A stretch of DNA of 64,000 bases from Opisthorchis felineus (GCA_004794785.1 SJOL01006491.1:200683-264682); one strand, 5' to 3'. Counted from the first letter of the stretch, positions 50,930-63,302 are shown. Made by a program: numbers and translations. Notes: generated from the letters alone by a model not told the origin.

Positions 50930-52464
50930 ACTGTTCAAACGGATCTCTTGCTTAAGTAGCATTGGAAAGGTCTTGTAAATTTTTCCAGTAAGGACGCGAC
51001 GCAGGTCATTTATTGTTTGCGCATTGACTGATGAAACAAATAGACAAACGTGCCCCACATTTTCGTTTTCGAAGTAGCGCATGTAATCCAGCTTGATGTT
51101 CGAGCCTTTTCCTCTTTTGTAACGCTAAAACAAGACTTTCGAAGCCAGATATAAGGTGTCAACACCACAGCTGGCAGCAACAAATTATCTTGCGGCATCA
51201 GCACTTACATGTTACCATGATGACGCCAACCAAACTAGTCTGTTTAGTTAAGCAACGAACAATACAAAGCAGCATAGATAACTCTGTTCAGACTGATGGT
51301 AAACGACAGCTTCGACCTAAACTTTAACGACCCTAATTCACCACAGAACCATGCCAAAATATGAGTCATGTAATCATCTGATTGATCGTCGTAAAATAGG
51401 CGTGAAAAAGTGCTATCAATCAGTGCAACTTACAAGAAAGGTGCTCATTATTTGAATACAGTGAAGGTTGGATTGTTCGCCACGTGACGAGATTGCCGGA
51501 TGACAGTAGACAATAGTGGTGGGCTTCAGTCATGCTGGGCTGTAGTTCTGGACGTAGGCGACGCCCATAATATTTCGAGAAGCGTTCAAAAGTGGAATTA
51601 GATTGTCCTCCTTTCGACTAATACTTATGACACTGAGAAGTTAAAAGGTGTACATGGATTGTGAAACCTGGCAGAAACAGTCGTTTTTAATGCAATCAGG
51701 ATAAAAGCATAAAATCGATTATTGCCATAAATAGCAACAAAATGAAATGCTCTCCGCTGTGGGCAGAAGCTTTGAGGTTTTTGAAAGCCTCTTATGGTAA
51801 AACCGGAAATGGCAAGATCACTAATCTTGCCATCATTGGAATCACTCTATGACTATGCAATTTCACTCCTGAAAGCTCTCAGCAGAAATGGTATTCTTTC
51901 AACTTTCAGCACATTGATGTTTCTTCTGTTGCCTTCTTCCAATGGAAGTCAGCTGAAATTTTATTTATATGACTTAATTTGTTATGTTCTCTAATTATTT
52001 CAATCTACCATCACAAAAAACGAGTCTTCTCGGTGAAATTGTTTGAGATGCAAGAGGTAAGACCACTTATTGTGAATTATCACCATTGTCCACTTAAACG
52101 AGAAAACCTGATATTATAAGGCAGGTTTACTTCAACTATAAAGCCACGCGAACGTCTACGACTTTTTGAAACTGCGAGGCAGGTTGGCGTACTCTTTATC
52201 AATCACGCCTATTTTGCATAGAGCACAAGTGCCAGTATGTTAATATCGCTTTCCGTGATTAACCGACATACTATAATTTCACTGATTGACCACCGCATAT
52301 AAAGGCACACTCAGCGCCGTTAAGTATAAAGATCAATAGTTCATACACGGGAAAACACATTTCCAAATTCACAAGAAAGAAAATGAATCATATAACAAAA
52401 GGACGGCCGGCAAAGTTAAAGTATTTCCTAAAAAACCAACTGGCAATGTGAAAAAGCTTTCCCT
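50930..52464. other. Intergenic sequence, nothing recognised
   Basis: No domain, RNA gene or repeat is identified in this stretch. Confidence 0.45.
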
Positions 52465-52465
52465 C

Positions 52466-52610
52466 ATGAAGGAAACTGACCGTGGGGTTCCTGAAAACTC
52501 TTCGGCGGCTCACGACTGGTTTTGATCAGCTTGTGGCTCATCATGTAGGTGCAGTCCCAGAGTTTGGTCAACCTTATGCCCACTTGAACCTGAAATACAC
52601 TCAGTTTGGT
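52466..52610 (+). repeat. Dispersed repeat, CTCATCAGG-core family, copy d
   Basis: It matches the copy at 59479-59600 over more than 100 bases with substitutions: GGAAACTG, then CTGAAAACTCTTC, then CACGACTGGTTTTG, then TGGCTCATCATGTAGGTGCAG, ending in CCCACTTG versus CTACTTG. Confidence 0.65.
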
Positions 52611-53269
52611 TTTACCGGGACATCCAACTAAATAACAGCTGAAACTATCGCTTGTAGTATTTTTCAACTAGAAGTGCTGCACAAGGGCCATGTTATGTTT
52701 CAGTTGGTACAGTATTTGAGACACCGCAGTATACCTGAAATCTATCAAAAACTAGTACATGGTAATGCGAGGAGATTTGATACGATTCATTAGAGAATTC
52801 AGCATCTGTGAAGCCAGTCTGCGCTGAAAAGGCGAGAATCCCTGTCTAGCTGTTTCATCCTTGTTGGGAATCAAGTTTACATTAGGGTGTACCATAACTT
52901 GATGTATATGGATTGAAAGACTCCCAAAAATTGGTCACCAGGTACAGGAATATGATGACTGGTCACGTTTCATTGAGTTTTAATACCTGTTAGCGACCTA
53001 TTCTTACCTACAGCTGTCAGGTTTTCCATATTATTCTGGATCCATTATTATTCTGGATCTACGTGCCCGTTATGCGAGAGGATGTTGAAACTGTCCCATA
53101 CAACTACACCTTGCCAAAATCTAAACAAAATAACTCATTTTGTATCTAAATGAGGTCGCCCTAATAATGCTGATCGAAAAACAGACAAAAATAACATAAA
53201 AGAGGCACTCGGCTGGGATTCACTTGAGTTTGCCGTTGAAACCACACTGGTGTACGACTGGCTGTAGTT

Positions 53270-53395
53270 GGAAAATTCCCTACAATTTCGGCTGAAGTAG
53301 AATATAATGTTGACTGAAGGGAACCCGGGAACTGCTCCTACCTGATGAGCCCCAAGAAGGGCAAAACTGCTAGTGGGTCGTCGAGGAGTATTCAA
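53270..53395 (-). repeat. Dispersed repeat, CTCATCAGG-core family, copy b
   Basis: The minus strand has TTTTGCCCTTCTTGGGGC followed by TCATCAGGTAGGAGCAG, the best preserved core of the four copies. Boundaries are approximate. Confidence 0.6.
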
Positions 53396-55469
53396 CAGGC
53401 TTGAGAGTAGCGTTCCTCCGAGGAAACGAGAGATGTACTTTTAGTACACCATAGGCGATTAGCCATTCAGTGAAAAGCCAGAAAAATGTTTGCATTATGA
53501 ACCTTGCAATTTTGTTGCTCCCTGGGACAATAGGATCCGCATAGAGGACTGTTGCATGAGTAAAGCAAAACATGAACTCTGCGTAACACTCCTTCCATGG
53601 GGTTACACAAAGAGTTTATTACTGAATCACCAGGGGTAGAAATATTGCCAGAAGTATCGTTCACACTGAGTCCACTGATCAGTTGCGTTAGGAAGCCCTT
53701 CTGGCTCAAGTGCGCTCTAGCTGCATTGTGATAGCAGATCAATGCGTTGAGTGGGGCCATATCAGGTGAATTTAACCACCCAGCCATCAGAAAACGGTGG
53801 GATGTGCAACAACAACTTCCATCGAGGCCAAGACTACACTCGTTTCGGCCTTACAAACAAACCTCGTTGCCTGCACCCTTTAATGGCCACCACAGCGCTG
53901 AAACCCTGTGTATTATTATTAGTGTCAAAGCAGTTTTGCTTTTACTTCTGCATTTTTTAACGACTTTCGACAAGGTTTGATTTATAAACGCTTTCGTATT
54001 AACTTCGTTCTGTGCTATTTATGCAGCTGCTGGTCGGCCCATTCCCACTAAGCTGTTCATTTTTTTCGAGAATTGATTTTTGAGAATTGATTAAAAATTC
54101 ACCATGGTGATCCTGTGACCTTTATTCCAAAGGCTCTTTATCAGCCTTAAAGCAGTACCTTCAGCCGAAGTGCCACCGATATCGGAACACTCGCATAATC
54201 GCAGAGGTAAAATAATTGGTTTTGGCGGTCAAAAACATTAAAAACTGAAACCAAATTTGTCGGGGGTGTTTAACCTGGAGATAAATTGACTGCCTCGGGG
54301 TTTAACCGGTACAGCTGGTTTGTTTGTAGTTAACAAGCAACCGAGCTTGTATACATTATTGCATTTGGAAGTGAACGCCTAAAAGTTCCCAGGTGAACCG
54401 GAGGTTGCGTCCCAGAAATCGAGAACTATTCCGAGTTTTAGCACCGAAAGATCAGTAAAGAGGCACGGGCATTAACCCAAAGGGAAGAATTCAAGTGGTT
54501 TTTCAAGATAATTTCTGAGAGCTTTGCTTTTTGGCGAAAGCTCCTGATCTTCTCGCATAAAACCTGCCCACAGCGTACGATCTGTTTAGTAAGAGAAGTG
54601 CACTAAAAGACAGTCTTCAATGCTTTAGAAGCAGAGGTCAGGTTGTGACTTTTCAGTTATGATCATAGCCAATCTGGAAAACACGGTTGTATTATAACTT
54701 TTGTACCCAAAAAAGAACACGGAAAGTCCTTAAGATTTATGACCGACTATGTATGTTCCTACAATATCTTTTAGTTCGCCGGAATATCAAGCTCTTTGAT
54801 ACTTGTTGCGAATAGATTCATTCCGTCATCATTACTTCATAAATTGTGTTGGTCGAACTTTCCCGCTTCGATCTGCGCTGTGCGTTAATGGCACTCGGTT
54901 TTCAACCAACTGCCCTCCCATGTTAAGGAGAATTTCTACCAGACTATTTATAACATAATGACCATTATCCGCACCTATTAATCAAAAACAAACTTAGGAG
55001 TGTAGCGCCGATTTTATGGAGGGGTATTTTGTTTTTCAGAAAAAGAGGCTTTTCACAAGGCATCAGTTTCATCGGCTAATTCATCCGTGAAATTCTGATC
55101 ATCTCACCACCACCGAATGTAACTACTCCTTGACGGGTGATTTCGAGTTCTTACCCGGAGTGTGAAGATATCCGTGCGAGTGTTCGCCTCCAGGAATTCA
55201 GAGGCAGTAGTACAGTAGTCCAGTGCAATGTGACACGTCCGCAGACATCAATGAGCCAGTTAGTTACCACAAAAACTGACACGTCGTTACCAGCATTCAC
55301 AGCCACGCCGGAACACGATAATGATGTACACCCAGGTCATTTTATTCGAATAGAGGCTTATGGCGGAGAGAGAAATAGGAAAGTGAGGAGGACATACAGA
55401 TAGCCTGTTACATCTGCAACATACAGTCGGGTAATATGGATAGAAATTGCTACGTGAATGCTAGTGGTA
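53396..55469. other. Intergenic sequence, mostly unrecognised
   Basis: A plus-strand frame at 55137-55403 looks protein-like (VRLQEFRGSSTVVQCNV) but lacks a good acceptor and homology. Nothing else is identified. Confidence 0.4.
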
Positions 55470-58400
55470 TTGAATAGCTACATATCGTTCGGGGTCTCCG
55501 GTCAATTAAGAAAGAGAGGGGCACGTTGGCCCCACCATGATAGGCAAGCAGCACCAGCAGCGTCCACACTGTTTAGCTCTTCTTTCACTCTCTTTCGCTG
55601 TGTCCTATTCTGGCCACTCCAAATTAGGCACGGGAAACAACAGCTTTTTGAGCGGACGGTACCTTTGCAAGCTTGGCAAACGTCCAGGCCACCTTAGGTT
55701 AGAATGCTGGAGGCATTCCTTGTGTGTGGTACCTTCCGCTTCACCAGAGACCCGTTCCATTGTCAGCTCATTTCGAACTCGCTGTTTCCAATGCAGGTCT
55801 CAGATTGTCCACCGCAGTGGTCAAATCTCGCAGTTGTGCAACAATACAGTCTTCACTACGACCTTATATATGCGCCCTTTGAAATCCAGCGATAGACCTA
55901 TTTGCACAATTCTCACCTTTTAAATTCTTGCGTTGCACCGAAACCAGAGGTAGCTCAAATTCCGAGATACGAATTGCGTTTCGCAACTCCACGTTTCACT
56001 GTGAATTATTGGAGGGATGTCCAAGGATTGCATCCCTCGGCGTGACGTAATTTGTCAGTGCGGAGCACGTGCCGAAGGACTGGATGACCTTTGCCAGCCT
56101 CTCTAGTGTAGTAACCAACTGTTGTCCCCACTCCAGTGCCTTAGTGCAGAAGAAAGACTCGCCAACAAGGAACACTGGAGCTTTACTGTGAACAAGGGAG
56201 TGCAAGAATTACAAGGAGCATCGTGTTATTGAAGGCTCACCTTTGACCTTGATCAAGGCTGTCTGATCGGCTTTGGGTGAGCACCCGTTATCGTCGACTG
56301 TGCTTCTGTGATATGACTGAACACTCACCATCGTCGGCCATTGTTGAATTGACTGACTGCTTGAGCGTTCAATCGGAGCTGGCTTTTCTGGCCCAGATGC
56401 TTCGCAGCTTGCAGAATGCGATTTCTCTGAGGTTTGAGGGTTTCAGTAAATTTCGGACATTCTGACCTTCCTGATATCCAGTATGCGTTTCCTGCTGTTT
56501 TTCAAATGTGAAATTAATATCATCTGTATACTCTAGGTTGACATGGATCCCAGCTGATGACAGCTGAATACTAGGACCTAAAAAACCTTTTAGATTTCAC
56601 TTGAGTGCCTTAACATTGATGATTTTAGACAAAATCGGAGAGAATGAACACCCTTCCCTGACACCACTGCTTGTAGGGAAGCTTTCGGATTGTTCCTCAT
56701 TCAAACTGTCGCGCCCACAAGTATGCACACAAAAAGAATTTACGTTATTCACAGATTTATGCTGCAAGCATTTTCAAAAGGACGGACCGGTCGATGGCAT
56801 CAGCAGAACATTTGAGGTCAATGAAAACCAAGATTATTGTTTGCTTGTAAGCATGTAGTTGGTCAAATGCTCGACGGACTTTGAAGATGTTGTTCACACA
56901 GCCACTTTTCGGCAGTAACCCTGTTCGCTGTTTTCGAGTCACGTTTTCATGCCCACTCATAAAATAACGTATAATAACGGATGCAAAGAGCCTAGTTACT
57001 TTGAGGATCAAGCTAATTCCTCTGTAACTGTCAAACTTATTGCGATGACATTTTTTTAAAATAAACACTCCCATCGACTCACTCCATTTAGAGATAGAGA
57101 CAAATAAGTTGGACAAACAACGAGTGAACATTCCATTGCAGTCTCCAAACAAAACAGGCGGGATTTATTCAGGTGTGGTAGCTCGATAACACTTGAGTGA
57201 GGAAAGGCACTCGCATATTTCTGGAGGTTTTGTTTTCACCATCGATGGTTCCATTACAGGTTACCAAACCAATCGAGAAGCTGCGACTGCCCAGTCGAAT
57301 TTTTGTTGAAAGTCTTTGACCCAGCGATTTAGGCGCTTTTCTTCTTCACAGGTGAGCAAGGGTTTTGCATCATTGACTGTTTCGCTCCCAAGATGCCTCT
57401 TTGTGCCTGTCGAGCGTATCAGTTGGAATAGTTTGCACACTTTCTTGGACTTTGCGCTTCTTCTCTCTTCTCAGAAATCTAGAACAATCAGGCTTCGCAC
57501 ATCGCGCGGATGGCTCTTTCAACCTGACGTGTGACAATTTCTCGAGTTGTACCGTAATTCCGGTGAGGATTAATAGATATGCGAGCTTTGAGTAGGCTTA
57601 TAGTTTTGCTCAGTATCGGATGCTTAGATATGGCTAGTCATACAAGTAAAACGACAAGCACTATCCAAGAACCAAAATAAAAAAGTTAAATTATCCGGAA
57701 GGGACTTCAGAGGTGGTTTTGGTGTGTTTGGCTGACATTCTGATCCAAGAGCTTCTCAGTAGCCACGAGCGGTGCGCGAATCTTGTGCATCCCTGAAGAG
57801 CGCAACGAAGAGAAACAAAAAACGAGCAAGGGATCCGAATCTACACAGGTGTTTCAGAACAAGCGACTGTCAGTAACTGACCCACGTTGCCCATGGACGG
57901 TGTGGTCTGTCTGTCTTGAGGGTTGGTTCGCATGCGGAAGGCATCAAGCGGCCAAGTGACCCCGGTGGTTTAGGATGCCAGTACTGCTTCCGGACAGTAT
58001 GCGGGGTAACACAACTGCAGTAGGTGTTTCCATTATTTGTTCATCTGGAATTCAGTTCAGGACGACCACCCAATTGAACCTCAGCGGCGCTCGGTCCACC
58101 CGCTTGCGATTTCGAATCCTCGGCAAGCATAACAATGTCTGAGCTCCAAGACTCTGTATTAGGACGGTAATAGCGTTGTAAATCTGTCTGTGAGAGAATG
58201 AAAAACACAGTCATGTTGACGAATACAGTGAACAGACAGCGATTAGCGGTCCGCTTACGGGGTATTTTCATGGACCTTGACAGACAAAACGCATGGAGCT
58301 GACTGTCAGCGGGCAGCCATTCAAGCAGAGACCTCTCAACTCTGGCTAAGAACATCCAGCAGTATCGGCCGCAATGGGTTCTGGATAATCAGAGTTGTGC

Positions 58401-58640
58401 AACCACAAAAGAGTGTAAACGGATGGAGGTCAGTCCACCAACCCTAATTGGGTGCTAAGTCCTCCTTTCAGGGGGGCAGCACACCAATAAAAGGCAGACC
58501 AAGCGTGTCCACAACATATGTGTGTTGTGCAGAGCGCGGGTGTTTAGGGCATCCAGATGAAATGAGCGCCAGGGTTTGACGAATGGGTTCAATTTTTTAA
58601 CGATTGTGGTGACTGGGTTTACCGTAGATATTTCAGCCAA
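55470..58640 (-). mobile_element. RTE-type LINE, nearly full-length but decayed
   Basis: Read from 58640 downward, the blocks appear in RTE order. KPWRSFHLDALNTRAL (about 58586) is the endonuclease start. LEWLPADSQL, DIVMLAEDSKSQ (about 58130) and HLLQLC are later endonuclease blocks. EEEKRLNRWVKDFQQKFDW (about 57330) is the linker. FDSYRGISLI, GCVNNIF and VFIDLK (56757-57100) are RT fingers and palm. SSGVREGCSFSP (about 56670) and LEYTDDI (about 56530) are the palm, with YTDD in place of YADD. LDFKGRIYK (about 55880), RNEL and LRWPGR are the C-terminal blocks. Stops and frameshifts occur throughout. About 3.2 kb is present; the 3' tail is not evident. It is an inactive relic. Confidence 0.75.
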
Positions 58641-58940
58641 TGGAGATGTACAGCAGAGTAATCTGCCAGCCCGTAGGAATAGGCCTGCGACGATGTTGCT
58701 AGAATAAGAAGAAAAACGAGTGTGGTTTCGCTCATTTGACCTGCTGCACATAAGATAACTCAGCCGATGGCAGAACGCAAGTGTTGATGCGCCATCAGGG
58801 TACCTGTAATTGTGCGGCTCATTGTTGTGCGTGGACTTGGATACTGGCAGAGTGCCCAGGCGTAGACAAGTGGACAGTCAGAATCCTCAATCGAAGTATT
58901 TGGCTTAAAAGCTTAACCGCAACACAGTAGTAGTTGGCGT

Positions 58941-60125
58941 ATGACCATAAGAGCAGTCTATATTTTCAAGGAGAAAGTCACTACAACGCTTTTGACCTTC
59001 AAGCTGAAGAACCAGGAAACTGTTTCAGTCACTGGCCAACCTGGTATGAGAGGCTCTGTGAGTGTCATATGCATATTGTCCGATGTAGATCGGTGGGTCA
59101 TGGAAGCGTACAATCCGTCACATCTCCCTAAACCTAAAGCGTGCACACAGTAGGTAAATCGTAAGCAGCGGATTCACTTGTTCAATTTAGTTACCATACT
59201 GATCTTTATACATACATACATAGATACATACATACATACATACATACATACATACATACATACTTATATATATGTATACATACATACATATAATATGCAC
59301 ATAAGCAAACACTGATGAATACTCAGAATCCTGGAAGCCCGAATTCCAATGCATGGTCCCTCGACAACCCCAGAACTAGTAGGTGGTCTTTTTAGTTCGT
59401 TGTATAAACGCGTTAAGTTGGACTAAAATTGTCCTTTACAATTTGCCAGTCGACGTTAACAAGAGTCATTTTCATAAAGGAAACTGCTAACAAGGTTGCT
59501 GAAAACTCTTCAACAGCCCACGACCGGTTTCGCCCTTCTTATGGCTCATCAGGTAGGCGCAGTACGCAGGTTTCCGTCAAACTTATTTTCTACTTGTTTG
59601 TTTATCTTATCAGTTTTGTTGTCAAATTTTTGTCCGCCTACCTGGTAGGACATGAACTATAACCACTATAACCTCTAAATTAATTCGAAATTCGGCCATC
59701 ATTGAGGTCATTTATAAATGTTTAGCAGCTGAATAGTATTCACGACTCACGTACAGTTAATACATGCAGTATCCTGAGTAAACCAATTTGTTGATTCCCT
59801 ACACATAACCAATTATGCTTCACATTTATCCAATCAATAATCCACGTCGTATCAGTGTAGGTCACCTGAGTGTCCCATACAGGTGGGTCTCTAATTGTCA
59901 GACACAAAATTTGCCCGACAAGATCTTAATATTCCTTTGCATTCAAACCGTCGATGCTGGATGAATGTATTTCAAGAACCCTACAATAAGTACGTGGCGA
60001 GCCTACAGCATACATTCGGTATCTACTCAGAACTGCTTTTGGTCTACCATCCTGTTGAACAAACTAAGGGCTACTTTAACTCGAGACACCAAACAACAAC
60101 GTTATTGGCCAAAAATTTGGTGTAA
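58941..60125 (+). CDS. Tentative two-exon gene, unrecognised small protein
   Basis: Exon 58941-59043 starts ATG, reads [16 protein letters not shown], and ends CCTG|gtatga in phase 1. Exon 59902-60125 follows a good acceptor (ctctaattgtcag), begins with AC that completes a GAC codon, and reads [17 protein letters not shown], then [13 protein letters not shown], then TAA TAA. The second exon is the stronger part. The product would be about 109 residues with no recognised domain. The intron holds a CATA microsatellite and one copy of the core repeat. AATAAA at 60501-60506 may be its poly(A) signal. The first exon could instead be read in another frame, so the model is provisional. Confidence 0.35.
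59208..59292. repeat. (CATA)n microsatellite with TA interruption
   Basis: About 18 tetranucleotide units, interrupted by GATA near the start and by TATATATA toward the end. Confidence 0.97.
59479..59600 (+). repeat. Dispersed repeat, CTCATCAGG-core family, copy c
   Basis: GAAAACTCTTCAACAGC, CCACGACCGGTTTCGCCC and TTCTTATGGCTCATCAGGT appear in the same order as in copy d at 52.5 kb. Confidence 0.65.
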
Positions 60126-60475
60126 TAATTGTTGTATGAACTAAAGGAATTTCTATACAAGGAAGATGGTGGAAGCAGCGAAGGCTACACATATGCTGTG
60201 AAAAGCTGGGTTCAACTTTGGTGGAATATAAGTGGAAACATGCTTAGGAGTTCAGCGATCTATTTTGCATACCGGTTTGATTTCTTCAAGGGTGGCAGTT
60301 TTATCTAAGCTTGTGTTGTGTCAGTTCACCTGAACAGTTCACGGATGACACGATTTTAGCATTGCCCACTTTCACTGTCCTAAACCAAGTGCAACCTCGA
60401 TCTTTCAAATATAGACAACAGACAGACTGTTTAGACAAATTTTGTCTGGCTCATTCAAGGGAAATTTTTGGGTTT

Positions 60476-60481
60476 TTTATT
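60476..60481 (-). promoter_or_regulatory. Possible poly(A) signal AATAAA (minus-strand gene)
   Basis: TTTATT on the plus strand gives AATAAA on the minus strand, about 140 bases after the stop of the five-exon gene. Confidence 0.45.
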
Positions 60482-60500
60482 GCAATGAGTGTAGAAACAC

Positions 60501-60506
60501 AATAAA
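60501..60506 (+). promoter_or_regulatory. Possible poly(A) signal AATAAA (plus-strand gene)
   Basis: Canonical hexamer about 375 bases after the stop of the tentative plus-strand gene. Confidence 0.35.
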
Positions 60507-60621
60507 CATATAACTTCATTCACTGTTCTGCTTAAAAGTGTCCACATGCTTGCGAACACCGTTTCCATTTATGCAGCTGAATAACACAAAAAGAATACAT
60601 CAACTGCCATATGGAACCTAT

Positions 60622-63302
60622 TCATCCAGTTGCTTCGGGCGCACACGGTTGAACAGTAACGATCAAATCCGGCTCCGCAGTGGTGTGACGTGACCACTCG
60701 TTGACTAAAGTTCGTTGAGTATTTATTGTTGACTTCCTACAAAGCACGGCCTTTCTCTCAGGAGTGTCTGGCAATTGCTGATTGGCTACCCTCGTTTGAA
60801 CGGATAAGTGGACTTCCTTCAACATTTTCTCTGACGTGTACGTAGCGTAGGTGGCTGCGTTAGTTTGTTACTGTCTGTTACGAGTGAACAAACTGTATGG
60901 TTTGGTTCAGTCTCCTACTCTGTTTTTTACTGCGTTACCGGAACCTTACTGTCATAAATGGCTTGAGAAATACCGAAAATGCCCTCTTCCATAAAGCGAC
61001 AGCTGACTTCTGTTCCAAATACGCACTGTCTGACTGTATACTCAGGACTTTACTCCGTCAGCCCTCACTTTATTTAAAGAATAGTCCTTGCCTACAATAA
61101 AGTGCTCCCAAAATGGCACTGCTTCTGATTCAGACGGTATTGTATTGAATAAATGTGCATGCTAACAACGTGGCGTACAAATATCCTTTAGTCTAAAAGG
61201 TTTGTGAACAATTTTCTGTTAATAAATCATCCAAAAATTGCGAACATTTAACCGGTTAGATGTAATTCTCCGTTATATATCTCACCATTTTTACTGGGCC
61301 TATGCGCTACGGAATTGTTTGAGACTAAAAATCTATGGCTGTGGACAACAATCGACTACTGTTCTGAACGCACACTGCTGAGAACTAATTGAGTTCGCAT
61401 GTGGTCGCTGATATCCACAGAATCAGTTCACTGACACCACTTTCACATTCAAAGTTCTTGCTCTCACCCTCCAACATTTCATCCTGTCTTGCAAACTACT
61501 TCCGTCTCAACTAATATCATTTCTACGTTCAGGGACACACACTTGCAGAAAGCCGTTTTCTTCCAAGCCAGTAATTTTTCTACGTTCAACGACTGAGTAT
61601 ATTATGCAGCCAGGGTAGAAAGTTCTAATTAGACCCAAAATTCCTCATTGAAGAAACGCACTCAGACAGCACAAAAGAACGGTTTCTCACAGCTTCAAAT
61701 TATTCGGAACCATAAACTATATATATATATATATATAATGGTTCCGAATAATTTGAAGCTGTGAGAAACCGTTCTTTTGTGCTGTCTGAGTGCTTTTCTT
61801 CAATGAGGAACAGAAGGCAGAAGAAGTGTGAGGAAATGTAGACTGGAATTACTCTGGACAACTGACCATCATTTGATCAAGTTGGGAAATGATGCCGGTT
61901 GCAGAACTAATCAGATCGTGAAGATCCGGGATCGTTCCTTGTTACTGGATTCCAAGAAGATTTTGTGGTAATTGTTGTTTCATCCATAATGACTCGATAC
62001 TGGTCGCCGGATTTCTTCACCTGGTTGATGAGTGGTTGAACACAGTTTCACCGTACTTAAAGCAATTAGCTGTGTTCTGTCCAGTACCAGCTGTTCACTG
62101 ATGGGTGCCCTCAAGATCCGGTAGATACGTCCTAACAGGGACAAAAGTTCCATTGTGCTTTCAGAGTCTTCGTAACTCTTGCGGGCAGTGATTTGCAAGA
62201 AAGAGTAAACATGAAGTCCAAATGTTGTCCGCACAAGGATTACTCTCCTTTGTAACTGATTTTTGAGTTCAATAATTATGACTTAGGAATAACTACTTTG
62301 TTCGAGATGGTCTGGACTACCATAATCAACAATGTGGGCTTTCGTGAGGCTTCTTCATTATAAAATTGTCTTGAGCAGTGAACAAGTGTTTCTGGCAGAG
62401 CATGTATCACTTAGCAGAAAACATCTTGCTGGAGACCCTCGCAGTACTGTGAATGAGGACTGAAAAAATAAATGGAGTGACGCAACATGTTATATAAATC
62501 TCTCAAAGCATTAGGCTTCATTTTAAACCCCAAAAATCAAGGTAGGAATCAATTTGCACCGTGACGGATTCAAATGACAACATGCTTGATCAAATCCGGG
62601 CCTTGAAAACAATTTAGAATCTACTTTTTAGGATTAAGCCGGGGTTTAAACACATTCGCTAATCTTGAAGAGAGTTTAGGGCCATGAAGCTGTTAAATCA
62701 AATCGGAGTATGCGAGTAATATACGAGAACTGATTACCAGAATGTCTACGAGCGACTAACACTGCGTACAAAATCTGACTGCTGGCAGCTTTTGTATCAT
62801 GTCAAAAAGATCCGGTCTCAAAACTGAATTGTTACCTTAGGTAGCATTTGAGCAGATATTAGCAGATTCAGCTGAAGCTGCCAGTTTCCCTCAATAATGC
62901 GACCCTGGAAAGATTAACCACACAATTAAAGGTCCACAGTATAAGGTTTGATTGATTGTGTTCATTGTTAAATGCCTGTTGATAATGCGTATTGTCAAAC
63001 TCTATGGTATTTTTCAGTACTACGTGTTCATTTAGCTTCCCGGTTGTTTCCTTTAAATACTCCCAGGAAATGTTAGGGAAGATAAGAACCGTAGTCCGTG
63101 GGATAGCACCATGGACGTCGAAAATCTACCCATCCTTTCTCCTCGCCGTTCTCATTTTCTCATGCAATGTGTTATGCGGTTGATGGGTCCATTTAAGACT
63201 TAAAACCTTTATTCCGTTCTTGGTAATTTACCGACTACTTCAGTTTCCTGTGATACAAGCTACCTTGGCCCATACGAAATAAGTGGCTAAACCCGCTCTC
63301 AT
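60622..63302 (-). CDS. Five-exon gene, unrecognised protein of about 195 residues
   Basis: Exons in order are 63302-63264, 63059-63024, 62904-62836, 62255-62021 and 60830-60622. Junctions: AAG|gtagct; a ccctaac branch-like site and pyrimidine tract before exon 2; CAC|gtagta; atctttccag before exon 3; AAG|gtaaca; CAG|gtgaag; and cgtcag before exon 5. Phases agree at all four introns (0, 0, 0, 1) and the joined frame is open from ATG to TGA, 196 codons. The product starts MRAGLATYFVWAK and continues YLKETTGKLNEH, GRIIEGNWQLQLNLL and RVILVRTTFGLHVYSFLQ, a mainly helical composition. The last exon is polar. No signal peptide or known domain is recognised. Exon 4 could instead start at 62281, where a better pyrimidine tract exists, but that breaks the phase with exon 3. 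The gene is head to head with the HCN gene. Confidence 0.55.
61641..61810. repeat. 73-base near-perfect inverted repeat with TA spacer
   Basis: Bases 61641-61713 and 61738-61810 are reverse complements with one visible mismatch in 73. The 24-base spacer is mostly alternating TA and can extend the stem. It lies in the last intron of the five-exon minus-strand gene. It could be a fold-back element, a small inverted duplication, or a hairpin joining error in assembly. Confidence 0.97.

Noticed and set aside
50702..51082. Long frames across the N block
   Set aside because: They exist only because N was read as open codons.
55537..55923. 128-codon plus-strand frame as a gene
   Set aside because: It is the antisense of the C-terminal part of the decayed RTE element; the minus strand shows LDFKGRIYK and LRWPGR blocks.
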